From Ignavibacteriota bacterium (GTDB taxonomy: Bacteria > Bacteroidota > Ignavibacteria > SZUA-365), in assembly GCA_016218045.1 (NCBI GenBank), contig JACRFB010000053.1:1-64000 (forward strand): a stretch of 64,000 bases of DNA. Direction: 5' to 3'. The notes beneath the pieces are model-generated. The model worked only from the letters and a program-made list of their open reading frames with translations, searched no databases and had not been told where the DNA came from. Numbering within the stretch: position 1 is the stretch's first letter; every line of letters begins with the position of its first letter. Shown here piece by piece: positions 1 to 8,065 of the stretch. Both the position numbers and the translations under genes were made by a program.

Positions 1-190
1 CGTCGCGCTTCGACTCCGCTCAGCGAGACACTATTTCGTTGTTCCGCTCTCCCGCTATCCCGCTGTCCCGCTGTCCCGCTGTCACGTCGCGCTTCGACTC
101 CGCTCAGCGAGACACTATTTCGTTGTTCCGCTCCCGCTGTCCCGCTGTCCCGCTCTCCCGCTGTCCCGCTCTCCCTCTGTCCCGCTGTCT
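1..190. repeat. Octamer array with duplicated hairpin module
   Basis: Degenerate tandem array of an 8-bp unit (TCCCGCTG and variants), interrupted by two copies of a longer module beginning CGTCGCGCTTCGACTCCGCT at positions 1 and 85, i.e. 84 bp apart. The module contains a self-complementary CGCTTCGACTCCGCTCAGCG-like stretch followed by GAGACAC. The same unit and module recur in the opposite orientation at 11350-11545. It lies directly downstream of the metallophosphoesterase gene and contains no credible reading frame. Confidence 0.85.
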
Positions 191-194
191 CGAT

Positions 195-1055
195 TTATAG
201 CAGCAGCCGCTCAGCGGTCGCGGGAACGGCGGGATCGAAACGGATGAGAGCGAGTTCGGGTCCGTCGTGCGCGGCGCCGAAGGCGTGTGTGCAGCCGATG
301 GTTTCGCGCCAGGAGCCGGTGAGACGGGCGGATTCGTGTATGTGTCCGTGCAGGGTGACACGGGGCTGCCGGTGCTCGATCCAGCGTCGCAGCGCAATGC
401 TGCCGACATGCACATCGACGGGCGCGTGATCAACCTTCACGCCGTCGAGCGCGGCTCGGTCGAGCGCGCCCCCGTACGGCGGCACGTGCGCGAGCAACAC
501 GAGGCGTTCGGCATCGAGATTCAACGCCAGTTCCTGGAGGTCGTCGGCGATGGTGGCATGCACAATGCGGTGCGCTTCCACCGGCACCGTGTGCAAGCCC
601 TGTTCGGGCGGAATGCAACCCGGATCCACGTAGCGCGACACGTCGTACCGCTCCCAATCCTTGAGACGGAACGGCGAGGGTGTCACGTACGAATATCCCG
701 CCACCACCCAGGCGCCGGTGTCGAAGGTCCGCTGCTGCGCGTAGTGCCAGAGGCCCTCCTGTTCGCCCGCGAGCAGGCCGTCCACAAGTACGGCCGGATC
801 GTCGTTGCCGGGAATCAGAAAGACCCGCGGATACGCGCTCCCGAGTTCGCCGTGCAGAGCACGGAATCCGTCGAGCAGCACCGTCGTGTGAAATTCCTCG
901 ATGCTCGTATCACCCGCGCGCAGGACGCGGAAACCCGAGGGATAGATGTCGCCGCCGACGCACAGCACGTCGGGCGGATTTTCGCGGCAGACGCGGAACA
1001 GCTCGGTGTAGCGGCGCGTGCGTCCGTGCAGATCGGAGACGAAATACCAGGTCAT
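195..1055 (-). CDS. Calcineurin-like metallophosphoesterase
   Basis: A 286-residue metal-dependent phosphoesterase, probably cytoplasmic since no signal peptide is visible. Metal-ligand motifs of the family are seen in order: SDLHG (D8, H10), GGD (D36), GNDD at 83-86, AHVPP near 200, and LHGHIH near 236-241. The family usually has GNH(E/D) at the third motif; here the histidine that acts as general acid is replaced by aspartate, which may change activity or substrate. The substrate cannot be inferred; relatives hydrolyse phosphomonoesters, diesters or nucleotides. It lies 33 bp downstream of the outer-membrane protein gene on the same strand, so the two are probably cotranscribed. The 3' end abuts the octamer array. 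Confidence 0.85.
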   Translation of the reverse strand: MTWYFVSDLHGRTRRYTELFRVCRENPPDVLCVGGDIYPSGFRVLRAGDTSIEEFHTTVLLDGFRALHGELGSAYPRVFLIPGNDDPAVLVDGLLAGEQEGLWHYAQQRTFDTGAWVVAGYSYVTPSPFRLKDWERYDVSRYVDPGCIPPEQGLHTVPVEAHRIVHATIADDLQELALNLDAERLVLLAHVPPYGGALDRAALDGVKVDHAPVDVHVGSIALRRWIEHRQPRVTLHGHIHESARLTGSWRETIGCTHAFGAAHDGPELALIRFDPAVPATAERLLL

Positions 1056-1088
1056 GTCGTCCGGATGTGCGCGAGAATGCCGCGCGTC

Positions 1089-1733
1089 TCAGCGGCGGCC
1101 GAAGTAGTACGAGACACCGACGGTGAGATACGAGAAACCGTCCCGCTGATCCCCTGAGACGATGTTGTCGAGTTCGTCGGAAGACGTGAGATTGCTTCCG
1201 TATGTAAGTCGGAGGTACAGCGGTTTGCGTCCGCGATACATGAGAATTTCCATGCCGACGCCGCCGCCGTACGTGAAGATGGTTTCCGTCTCGCCTTCCA
1301 CCGTGTTGCCGTTGGTGACAAACTGCGGCTTATGTGTGAGGCCGCCGAGACGGAGGAAGACGAAGGGCACGATGGCGCCGCGGCTCCATATAAAACGGCC
1401 TTCGAACTGTGTGCCGTACCAGCCGTAGAAGGTGCTCGCCGTCTGTCCACCGAACGAGGAACTCATCGTCCCGAGACCCGCAAACAGGCCCGCGCCGAAC
1501 TGCGGATGGAAGAGGTAGAGAAAATCGAGCGTACCCATCACGCCGACGCGGTAATTGTCCGACGACTTTGTCAGATCGTCGCCCAGCAGAGTAAATCCGA
1601 CGTTGGAGCCCAGGCGCACCGACTTCGCCTGCGGCGCATTGCCGAACTTCCCGCGCTGTGCGGGAGCCGGTGCCTGCACGAGCAGCATGAGGAGCGCGAT
1701 CCCGGAGATCATCGCGATATGCCTGTGTGCCAT
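1089..1733 (-). CDS. Outer-membrane beta-barrel protein
   Basis: A 214-residue exported protein of unknown role. It starts with a signal peptide (MAHRH, hydrophobic core, cleavage likely after APAQ) and then shows alternating amphipathic strands, many Gly/aromatic residues and a C-terminal strand ending YYFGRR, as in small outer-membrane barrels. The chosen ATG has a good GGAAGGA ribosome-binding site. The same frame stays open for a further 2.5 kb upstream, but that stretch is antisense to nth and the MFS gene and is not coding. The gene leads a likely two-gene unit with the phosphoesterase and is divergent from nth. Confidence 0.8.
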   Translation of the reverse strand: MAHRHIAMISGIALLMLLVQAPAPAQRGKFGNAPQAKSVRLGSNVGFTLLGDDLTKSSDNYRVGVMGTLDFLYLFHPQFGAGLFAGLGTMSSSFGGQTASTFYGWYGTQFEGRFIWSRGAIVPFVFLRLGGLTHKPQFVTNGNTVEGETETIFTYGGGVGMEILMYRGRKPLYLRLTYGSNLTSSDELDNIVSGDQRDGFSYLTVGVSYYFGRR

Positions 1734-2030
1734 GCGTCCTTCCGTTCTGCAATGGGGGAAAAGCGGAATCGCCAGTCCCTTCCCGATACGGCAGAAAGTG
1801 TGAGAGAGAAACGAAGGGAAAGGGATGCTGAAAGATACAGGATTGTGCGGGAAATGCAACGGGATCGCGTGAAAAATCGCCTCAGCGCTACCGCGCGGGC
1901 TCCATGCGAGAGGACCATCCCGCCTCTTCAACGAGCCGGATCCGTGAGGATCGATACACGGCCGTATTGCCGCAGAGCGGCGTTGCGCGCATATTGCACC
2001 ATTCCGTCCATCACCCTTTCCCCCGCCGCA

Positions 2031-2768
2031 ATGAAAAAGAGCATCGCATCCCAAACTCCGAAGAAGCGTTTTCCTGCGGCGCTCGCGCTGCTGCGCGAGG
2101 TGTTTCCCGCCCCCGCATGCGCGCTGACACACCGGAACGCCTTCGAGCTGCTCGCAGCGACCATTCTCTCGGCGCAGTGCACCGACGAACGTGTAAACAT
2201 GGTGACTCCGGTACTCTTCCGCGCCTATCCCGACGCGCGCGCAATGGCCGCGGCGCCGCTGGACGGGATCATCGAGATCATACGCAGCACCGGTTTCTTC
2301 CAGAACAAAGCGAAGAACCTCAAGGCCTGCGCGCAGGCGATCATGGAGAGGCACGGCGGAGAGGTGCCGCGCACGATGGACGAGCTGACCGCGCTGCCGG
2401 GCGTGGGCCGGAAGACCGCAAACGTGGTGCTCGGCAACGCCTTCGGCGTGCCCGGCTTCGCCGTCGACACACATGTGACACGGCTCGCGAATCTGCTGGG
2501 CCTTGTCGACACCGAGGACGCCGTAAAAATCGAGGCGGCGCTCTGCGCGCTGATGCCCGAGGAGGATTGGACCGACGCGAGCCACCTCCTCATCCTGCAC
2601 GGCCGCGCCACCTGCATCGCGCGCCGCCCCCGCTGCGGCGAGTGTGTCATCGAACATCTGTGCCCCTCGAGCACACTCCGCGCCGAACTCCCGACCGCAG
2701 GCCGCACCTCCGCGAAGGCGACGGCCACAGCCCCACACCGGAGCGCCCGCACGCGGCGCGCCTCCTGA
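2031..2768 (+). CDS. nth: Endonuclease III
   Basis: Base-excision-repair DNA glycosylase/AP lyase acting on oxidised pyrimidines. The 245-residue protein has the helix-hairpin-helix LPGVGRKTA (122-130) with catalytic Lys128, catalytic Asp146 in VDTHV, and the C-terminal [4Fe-4S] ligand pattern C-x6-C-x2-C-x5-C (Cys195, 202, 205, 211). Length is slightly above the usual 210-220 because of a basic, Ala/Thr-rich tail of about 34 residues after the cluster. The frame is open far upstream, but the homology begins at this ATG. It is first in a packed + strand run: the MFS start lies 12 bp beyond the stop. Confidence 0.95.
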   Translation: MKKSIASQTPKKRFPAALALLREVFPAPACALTHRNAFELLAATILSAQCTDERVNMVTPVLFRAYPDARAMAAAPLDGIIEIIRSTGFFQNKAKNLKACAQAIMERHGGEVPRTMDELTALPGVGRKTANVVLGNAFGVPGFAVDTHVTRLANLLGLVDTEDAVKIEAALCALMPEEDWTDASHLLILHGRATCIARRPRCGECVIEHLCPSSTLRAELPTAGRTSAKATATAPHRSARTRRAS

Positions 2769-2780
2769 GCAGGACCACAC

Positions 2781-4148
2781 ATGGAGCCCGTCACCACACC
2801 CCGTCATCCGCTGCGAGAACTCGTCGAACCCTTCGTGCATTTCGCCCGCGCCCCCAAGGCGCTGTGGGGCGTTAACAGCTCGTACTTCATCGAGGGCCTG
2901 TGTTACTTCGGCATCCTGACCCTGCTCGCCATCTACTTCAACGAGATCGTCGCCCTCGACGACGCGCAGGCGGGATGGGTGCTGGGCGCCTTCACCGGCG
3001 GCATCACCCTCGCCATGTTTTTCTTCGGGGAACTCGCGGACCGCTGGGGCGTGCGCACCGCGCTGATGCTCGCGCTTATCCTTATGGTCGCCGGTCGCAT
3101 CCTGCTGACACTCGCGCCCGGCTTCGGCGGCACCGGCTTCGGCTCGCCCGTGTTTCTCTCCGCCGCGGGGGGTCTGCTGCTCGTCGTGCTCGGCTATGGC
3201 ATGTATCAACCCGCCGCCTACTCCGCGGTGCGCCAGTTCACCAATGCCACAACCGCGCCCATGGCCTACGCCATGCTGTACGCGCTGATGAATCTCGGGA
3301 GCTTCGTCGCCGGCCTCGTGTCGCCGCGCGTGCGCGGCTCCTTCGGCATCGAGGGCATCTACTGGGTGTACACCGCGTTGACCGTCGTCAGCGTCCTTCT
3401 TGTCGCGGTACTGATGACCCGCGCGGCAATGCAGCGCGCGCGTTCCATCGCCGGCGGAGACGAAACCGGCACCACTAAAACAGCGGAACCGAAAACAAAA
3501 ACTCCCTTCGACTTTATACAGTGGCTGCGCGAACATCCGCTGCGCGACATACGATTCTCGTTCTTCATTTTTGTACTGATCCCCGTGCAGACCCTGTTCG
3601 CGCATCAGTGGCTCACCATGCCGCAATACACGATTCGTGCATATCCGGGCTGGGTGGCGGAGAACATGGAGACCTTCGTCAATCTCAATCCCCTGCTCAT
3701 CTTTGTGCTGACGCCCATCATCGCGGCGGCCACCGTTCGTGCAAACGTGTACCGCATGATGATACTCGGCACCTTCGTCATGGCCCTGCCTACTTTCCTG
3801 CTCGCGCTGGGCCCGAACGTTATCACGCTGTTCGCCTACATCGTGATCGTCTCCGTCGGTGAGGCGATGTGGCAGCCGCGTTTCCTGCAGCTCGCCGCCG
3901 AACTCGCGCCCGAGGGCAAGACCGGTATGTACATGGGCATCGCGCAGTTCCCGTGGTTCCTCACCAAGGTGCTCACCAGTCTGTACTCCGGCACCATGCT
4001 CGCCGCCTACTGTCCCGAAAGCGGACCGCTGAACACGGAAATGCTCTGGCTCATCTACGGCGGCATCGCCATGGCCTCGCCGCTCGGACTCTTCGTCGCG
4101 CAGAAGTGGATGGGCAACCGGCTGCAGGGTGTGAGGGGGCAGGGATGA
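2781..4148 (+). CDS. MFS transporter
   Basis: A 455-residue inner-membrane transporter with about 12 hydrophobic segments split by a polar central loop (about residues 215-250). The N-terminal half carries the loop 2-3 signature GELADRWGVR typical of the major facilitator superfamily. The stretch YGMYQPAAYSAVRQFT and the following MAYAMLYALMNLGSF recall the proton-coupled oligopeptide transporter branch, but the substrate is not established. The stop codon overlaps an ATG (ATGA at 4145-4148) of the next frame. The following gene encodes a secreted M28 peptidase, so peptide uptake is a reasonable guess. Confidence 0.88.
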   Translation: MEPVTTPRHPLRELVEPFVHFARAPKALWGVNSSYFIEGLCYFGILTLLAIYFNEIVALDDAQAGWVLGAFTGGITLAMFFFGELADRWGVRTALMLALILMVAGRILLTLAPGFGGTGFGSPVFLSAAGGLLLVVLGYGMYQPAAYSAVRQFTNATTAPMAYAMLYALMNLGSFVAGLVSPRVRGSFGIEGIYWVYTALTVVSVLLVAVLMTRAAMQRARSIAGGDETGTTKTAEPKTKTPFDFIQWLREHPLRDIRFSFFIFVLIPVQTLFAHQWLTMPQYTIRAYPGWVAENMETFVNLNPLLIFVLTPIIAAATVRANVYRMMILGTFVMALPTFLLALGPNVITLFAYIVIVSVGEAMWQPRFLQLAAELAPEGKTGMYMGIAQFPWFLTKVLTSLYSGTMLAAYCPESGPLNTEMLWLIYGGIAMASPLGLFVAQKWMGNRLQGVRGQG

Positions 4149-4150
4149 TG

Positions 4151-4207
4151 AAGGAGAATGGAGTAAATGGGGGGAATGGAGTAAATGGGGGGAATGGAGG
4201 ACGAGGG
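4151..4207. repeat. GTAAATGGG/GGGAATGGA 9/18-bp tandem tract
   Basis: About two and a half copies of an 18-bp unit made of GTAAATGGG plus GGGAATGGA, between the end of the MFS gene and the likely start of the peptidase. In the peptidase frame it would encode a low-complexity Asn/Gly/Val tract (NGVNGGNG). The tract ends in GGAGG, which serves as the ribosome-binding site of the downstream ATG at 4208, so the array is probably leader rather than coding. Confidence 0.7.
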
Positions 4208-5614
4208 ATGAGATGGGTGGGTGTGGTGATATGGTGTGGTCTGCTGTGTGGTGTTGCCGAAGGGTGGGCGCAGGAGAAGGATGTGTGGAGAGAGATAATC
4301 GGATCCGCATATCTGGATAACGGTTCCTACAGTTTTCTGCAGCGATTGTGCGACGAGGCGGGCGGGCGGCTCACGGGCAGCGCGGCCGACACGGATGCAC
4401 GCGGCATCCTGCAGGAGGAATTACGGAAACTCGGCATCGAGTCGCGGCAGGAAGAATACCACTTCCCCGGATTCGTGCGCGGCGACGACCGCGTCACAGT
4501 ACGCGCGCCGTTCGAGCAGCAATTACGCGCCGTGGCTTTGGGATACACCGATGCAACACCCGCCTTCGAGGCGCGGCTCGTCGCGCTGCCCATCGGTGAT
4601 GCCGAGGATTTCCGCGGGACCGACTGCCGCGGAGCCGTGGTGCTTGCGGGCGGCGAAAACGCGCCGGGCAGGCCCACACCGCTGCGCTACGAGACCATCG
4701 ACTTCGCGGCGAAACACGGCGCGCGCGCCGTGCTCTTCGTGAACAACAAACCCGGCGGTCTCACCCTGGTCGGTGTCACGAACTTCCAGGGCACACCGAG
4801 TCCCGTACCCGCCTTCAGCATCACATTGGAAGAAGGCAAACGCTTGCAGCGCCTGCTCGCTGCGGGGCGGACCGTGACCGTGGGCATCGACACGCGGTCG
4901 CGTTGCCAGCAATTGGAATCGGCGAATGTGGTCGCGACCTTCCCCGGCAAGACGGCGCGCAAAATTGTTATCGGCGCGCATTTCGATTCGTGGGATGTGA
5001 GCCAGGGCGCGGTGGACAACGGCGTCGGCTCGGCGATACTCTTCGACGTCGCGCGCCTGCTGCACCGATTCGCGCGCAACCGCGAGTACACGATAGAATG
5101 CGTGTGGTTCAACGGCGAGGAACTCGGGCTTTGGGGCGCAAAAAAATACATCGAGCGACACACGGGCGACGACATCGCCGCGCTGATCAACATGGACATG
5201 ACCGGCACGCCCACCGGCTTCAACGCGATGGGCATCGATGCCCTCATTCCCTTCCTCGCGAAACTCGCGGCGGACATGCCCGGATTCAATCTCAGCAGCA
5301 ATGTGGCCAACACCCCGTGGACAAACAGCGATCATCAGCCCTTCATGCTGCACGGCATTCCCGCCATCACGCTGCAGGCGCATCTCGACGAAACAATGGT
5401 GCGCCACTATCACGACTTCGGCGACACCTTCGACAAGGTCAGCCGCAAATATCTCTCCGACGCCGCGGCCGTGGTCAGCGTGCTCGTCTTTGAACTGGCG
5501 AATCACAAGAATCCCGGCCTCGTACGCCGCAGCCGCGACGCGACGATCGACTTTCTGAAAAAACACAAACTCGAAGAAACGCTGCGTAAACAGAGGGAAT
5601 GGATCTTCGAATGA
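4208..5614 (+). CDS. Secreted M28 family peptidase with PA domain
   Basis: A zinc aminopeptidase/carboxypeptidase-type enzyme of 468 residues, exported by the signal peptide MRWVGVVIWCGLLCGVAEG. A protease-associated (PA) domain spans roughly residues 120-230. The M28 metal ligands follow: AHFDSWD near 258, DNGVGSA, FNGEELG near 302, NMDMTG near 328 and a final His in the VRHYHDFGD region. The start at 4208 is preferred over the ATGs at 4145/4148 because it has GGAGG at good spacing and places the signal peptide at the N-terminus; the upstream part is repeat DNA. The stop overlaps the start of the GH18 gene (ATGATG at 5611-5616). Confidence 0.88.
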   Translation: MRWVGVVIWCGLLCGVAEGWAQEKDVWREIIGSAYLDNGSYSFLQRLCDEAGGRLTGSAADTDARGILQEELRKLGIESRQEEYHFPGFVRGDDRVTVRAPFEQQLRAVALGYTDATPAFEARLVALPIGDAEDFRGTDCRGAVVLAGGENAPGRPTPLRYETIDFAAKHGARAVLFVNNKPGGLTLVGVTNFQGTPSPVPAFSITLEEGKRLQRLLAAGRTVTVGIDTRSRCQQLESANVVATFPGKTARKIVIGAHFDSWDVSQGAVDNGVGSAILFDVARLLHRFARNREYTIECVWFNGEELGLWGAKKYIERHTGDDIAALINMDMTGTPTGFNAMGIDALIPFLAKLAADMPGFNLSSNVANTPWTNSDHQPFMLHGIPAITLQAHLDETMVRHYHDFGDTFDKVSRKYLSDAAAVVSVLVFELANHKNPGLVRRSRDATIDFLKKHKLEETLRKQREWIFE

Positions 5615-7323
5615 TGGACGGATTCGATATCGTCTGTGGGGTTCGCTCTGCGACGTGGGGCCTGTGCAGGGTCGTATTGGAAGCCGATGGACACAGGACA
5701 GAAGACAGGAGTCAGGAGACAGGAGCCGGGAGAAAGGCGGTCGACGTCGCTGAGTTTTCTGGAACGACGGCGGCCGAAGACCGGACAAAAGCCTCCTTTG
5801 CTCCGTTCCTCCCTGTGTTTCTTTTTCTTTTGCTTTTGGCGTGTCCAACGCTCCCAGCGGGTGCGCAGGTGCATGCAGCGGGATACGTGACGAATTGGAG
5901 CTGGTATGCGCGCAACAAGCTCGTGCGGCCGGCGACGTTTCCGTACACACGCTACACAATGCTGCACTACGCGTTCTTCGCACCGCAGACCGACGGACGC
6001 ATCCTGCTCACGGATCCCTGGGCCGATAAAAATCTTCTGCTCGGCGACATCGACTGGAGCGTGGCGCCCGCGGGTTACGACTCAGCGAACGACTTCGGCA
6101 ATCCCGCCTATCACAGACCGGGCACCTCGCTCGTGGCACACGCACATGTGGCCGGAGTGCCCATCACCGCATCGGTGGGAGGCTGGACCCTTTCGACACC
6201 CTTCCCCGCCCTCGCCGCGACAGCCGCGACACGCGCGCGCTTCGCCCACGAGTGCGGCCGCCTGGTCCGCGCCTTTTCCCTCGACGGCATCGACATCGAC
6301 TGGGAATACCCCGGCTACACGTCACACGGCGGCGGCGACGACGACTACAGAAATTTCACCCTGCTCATGCGCGCCGTGCGCGACACGCTCGACGTGGCCG
6401 CGCGCGAAACCGCGCGCCGCATGTATCTCACCGCCGCGCTTGGATGTGTGCCCGCACTGTTCGAACGGCTCGAGTGGGCACAACTCGGTGGGAGTATGGA
6501 CTGGCTGAATCTCATGACCTACGACTTCTCCGGTCCGTGGGATGCAACGGTGAACCATCATGCCGCGCTCTACGCGTCGCCGGGCGCCGATCCGTCACTC
6601 TGCATCGATGCGGCGGTGCGCAGACTTACGCAGACACACGGCGTGGATCCCGCGTTCATCGTGCTCGGGATTCCCTTTTACGGACACGCGCTCAAGACAC
6701 GCGGACCGGCCGCGCTCCACGCTCCCGCTCTCGGGCAAGCCGACGCGGCCACGTTTCCAGACGAGGGCGGCGCTCCACCCTATCACCGCATCATCACACA
6801 GCGCGGACTGTTCACGGAGCATTGGGACAGCGTCGCGGCCGCGCCCTATATGCTCGGCACGGGCGGACTCACAACCTTTGTCACCTACGACAATCCGCGC
6901 TCCGCGGCAAGCAAGGCGGTGTACGCGCGCACACAGCGGCTGCGCGGCGTCTTTGTCTGGGAGGCAAGCATGGATTGTATCGAAACGGCACCCGGCAGCG
7001 GCATCATCGCCGCGACACCACTCATCGACACGATTCGCGCTGCGCTCGACATTCCGACACACCTGTCCACCACAGCACGCCCGATATCGGATCGATTACT
7101 CCTATATCCCCAACCGGCGGGAGAGGTCTTGCACATCGACGCCTCATGGAACGTATCGACGGATGACGAGTATCTTGTCACCGACATGCTCGGACGTGTA
7201 CACCGACGCGACCGCGGCGACGCAACACGCATCCCGCTCGCGGGCCTGCCCGCGGGAAGCTATCTGCTGCTCGTGTACCGCCACGGCGGCGCGGCGCAGT
7301 GTCTCGTATTTGTGAAACACTGA
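5611..7323 (+). CDS. GH18 chitinase-like enzyme, T9SS cargo
   Basis: Glycoside hydrolase family 18 member, expected to cleave chitin or related beta-1,4-GlcNAc polymers outside the cell. The catalytic DGIDIDWEYPG motif (about residues 226-236, acid Glu near 233) is intact, and SVGGW and LMTYDFSGPW match other conserved barrel strands. The C-terminus from LLYPQPAGE onward is a T9SS type A-like sorting domain ending in LVFVKH. The N-terminus is odd: about 60 residues precede the hydrophobic signal core (FLPVFLFLLLLACP), with no in-frame ATG between, and that stretch includes a heptamer DNA array at 5691-5732. The true start is uncertain; 5611 has a distant GAGGGA. Confidence 0.85.
   Translation: MMDGFDIVCGVRSATWGLCRVVLEADGHRTEDRSQETGAGRKAVDVAEFSGTTAAEDRTKASFAPFLPVFLFLLLLACPTLPAGAQVHAAGYVTNWSWYARNKLVRPATFPYTRYTMLHYAFFAPQTDGRILLTDPWADKNLLLGDIDWSVAPAGYDSANDFGNPAYHRPGTSLVAHAHVAGVPITASVGGWTLSTPFPALAATAATRARFAHECGRLVRAFSLDGIDIDWEYPGYTSHGGGDDDYRNFTLLMRAVRDTLDVAARETARRMYLTAALGCVPALFERLEWAQLGGSMDWLNLMTYDFSGPWDATVNHHAALYASPGADPSLCIDAAVRRLTQTHGVDPAFIVLGIPFYGHALKTRGPAALHAPALGQADAATFPDEGGAPPYHRIITQRGLFTEHWDSVAAAPYMLGTGGLTTFVTYDNPRSAASKAVYARTQRLRGVFVWEASMDCIETAPGSGIIAATPLIDTIRAALDIPTHLSTTARPISDRLLLYPQPAGEVLHIDASWNVSTDDEYLVTDMLGRVHRRDRGDATRIPLAGLPAGSYLLLVYRHGGAAQCLVFVKH
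5691..5732. repeat. ACAGGAG heptamer array inside a coding start region
   Basis: Five to six degenerate copies of the 7-bp unit ACAGGAG. The same unit occurs in non-coding DNA at 55245-55286. Here it lies in frame within the N-terminal region of the GH18 gene, between the only ATG candidates and the signal-peptide core. Confidence 0.7.
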
Positions 7324-7327
7324 AACA

Positions 7328-8065
7328 ATGCCGGGACCACACGCATCCTGGGCCGGCGTGTACGAGCAGGCCTGCCTCTCGACCTTCGGCAGGGACTACC
7401 GCCGCATGACGGAAAAGAGCATGCAGACCATCGCCGAGTGGTTACAACCGCCTGCGCGTATCGTGGACTTCGGCGCCGGCGCAGGCAGAATGGCCCTGCC
7501 GCTGGCCCAATGCGGCTACTCCGTCACAGCGGTGGATTCGTGCCAGGAGATGCTTGACGCGCTGAAGCAACAGCGGCGGGGTGCAAATCCGCGCTGCGTC
7601 GTTTCCACGATCCGTGATTTCACCACCTCGCGGCCCTTCGACATGGCCCTGTGCCTGTTCACCGTCCTTGTCTACATCCTCGAAGACGAGGACCTCGACG
7701 CGTCGATGCAGGCCATGGCCCGCGCGCTTGCGCCGGGCGGTTTCCTGTTCATCGACGTGCCCGGCGAGCAGCTTTTCCAAAGCTTCATCCATGAAGATGC
7801 AACCCTGCGTCGCGAGGTGTCTGTCGCCGATATCGGGGACGGGCGGTTCAATTACAGCGAGTGTATCACCGTCGCGGGAGATGGCGACACTGTGACGTAC
7901 ACGGACGAATTCCCCATCCGACACTGGCCGCTGACACACGTACTGCAACTTCTGCGGCATCACGGCTTCGAGGAAGCTGCGGATGTGTCGCGTCGATTTT
8001 CGAGAACCGGATCGATGTATCTGCTTCTCCGGAAGACCGGAACGAGGAGCGGGCGCGCGCGTTAG
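7328..8065 (+). CDS. Class I SAM-dependent methyltransferase
   Basis: A 245-residue cytoplasmic methyltransferase. Motif I VDFGAGAGR lies at 46-54, followed by TAVDSCQEM (motif II-like acidic loop) and LAPGGFLFIDVP (motif post-III). The fold is that of small-molecule or protein methyltransferases; the acceptor cannot be told. It begins only 4 bp after the GH18 stop and ends the packed + strand run that starts with nth. Its last four bases overlap the 3' end of the convergent capA-like gene. Confidence 0.82.
   Translation: MPGPHASWAGVYEQACLSTFGRDYRRMTEKSMQTIAEWLQPPARIVDFGAGAGRMALPLAQCGYSVTAVDSCQEMLDALKQQRRGANPRCVVSTIRDFTTSRPFDMALCLFTVLVYILEDEDLDASMQAMARALAPGGFLFIDVPGEQLFQSFIHEDATLRREVSVADIGDGRFNYSECITVAGDGDTVTYTDEFPIRHWPLTHVLQLLRHHGFEEAADVSRRFSRTGSMYLLLRKTGTRSGRAR

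Noticed and set aside
1734-4310. Open frame of over 850 codons on the minus strand, upstream in frame with the outer-membrane protein
   Set aside because: It is antisense to nth and the MFS gene, is full of His/Gly/Glu/Arg low-complexity text and has no motifs. High GC makes such antisense frames common here.
4523-5983. 486-codon minus strand frame opposite the M28 and GH18 genes
   Set aside because: Antisense shadow; both plus-strand genes have intact catalytic motifs.
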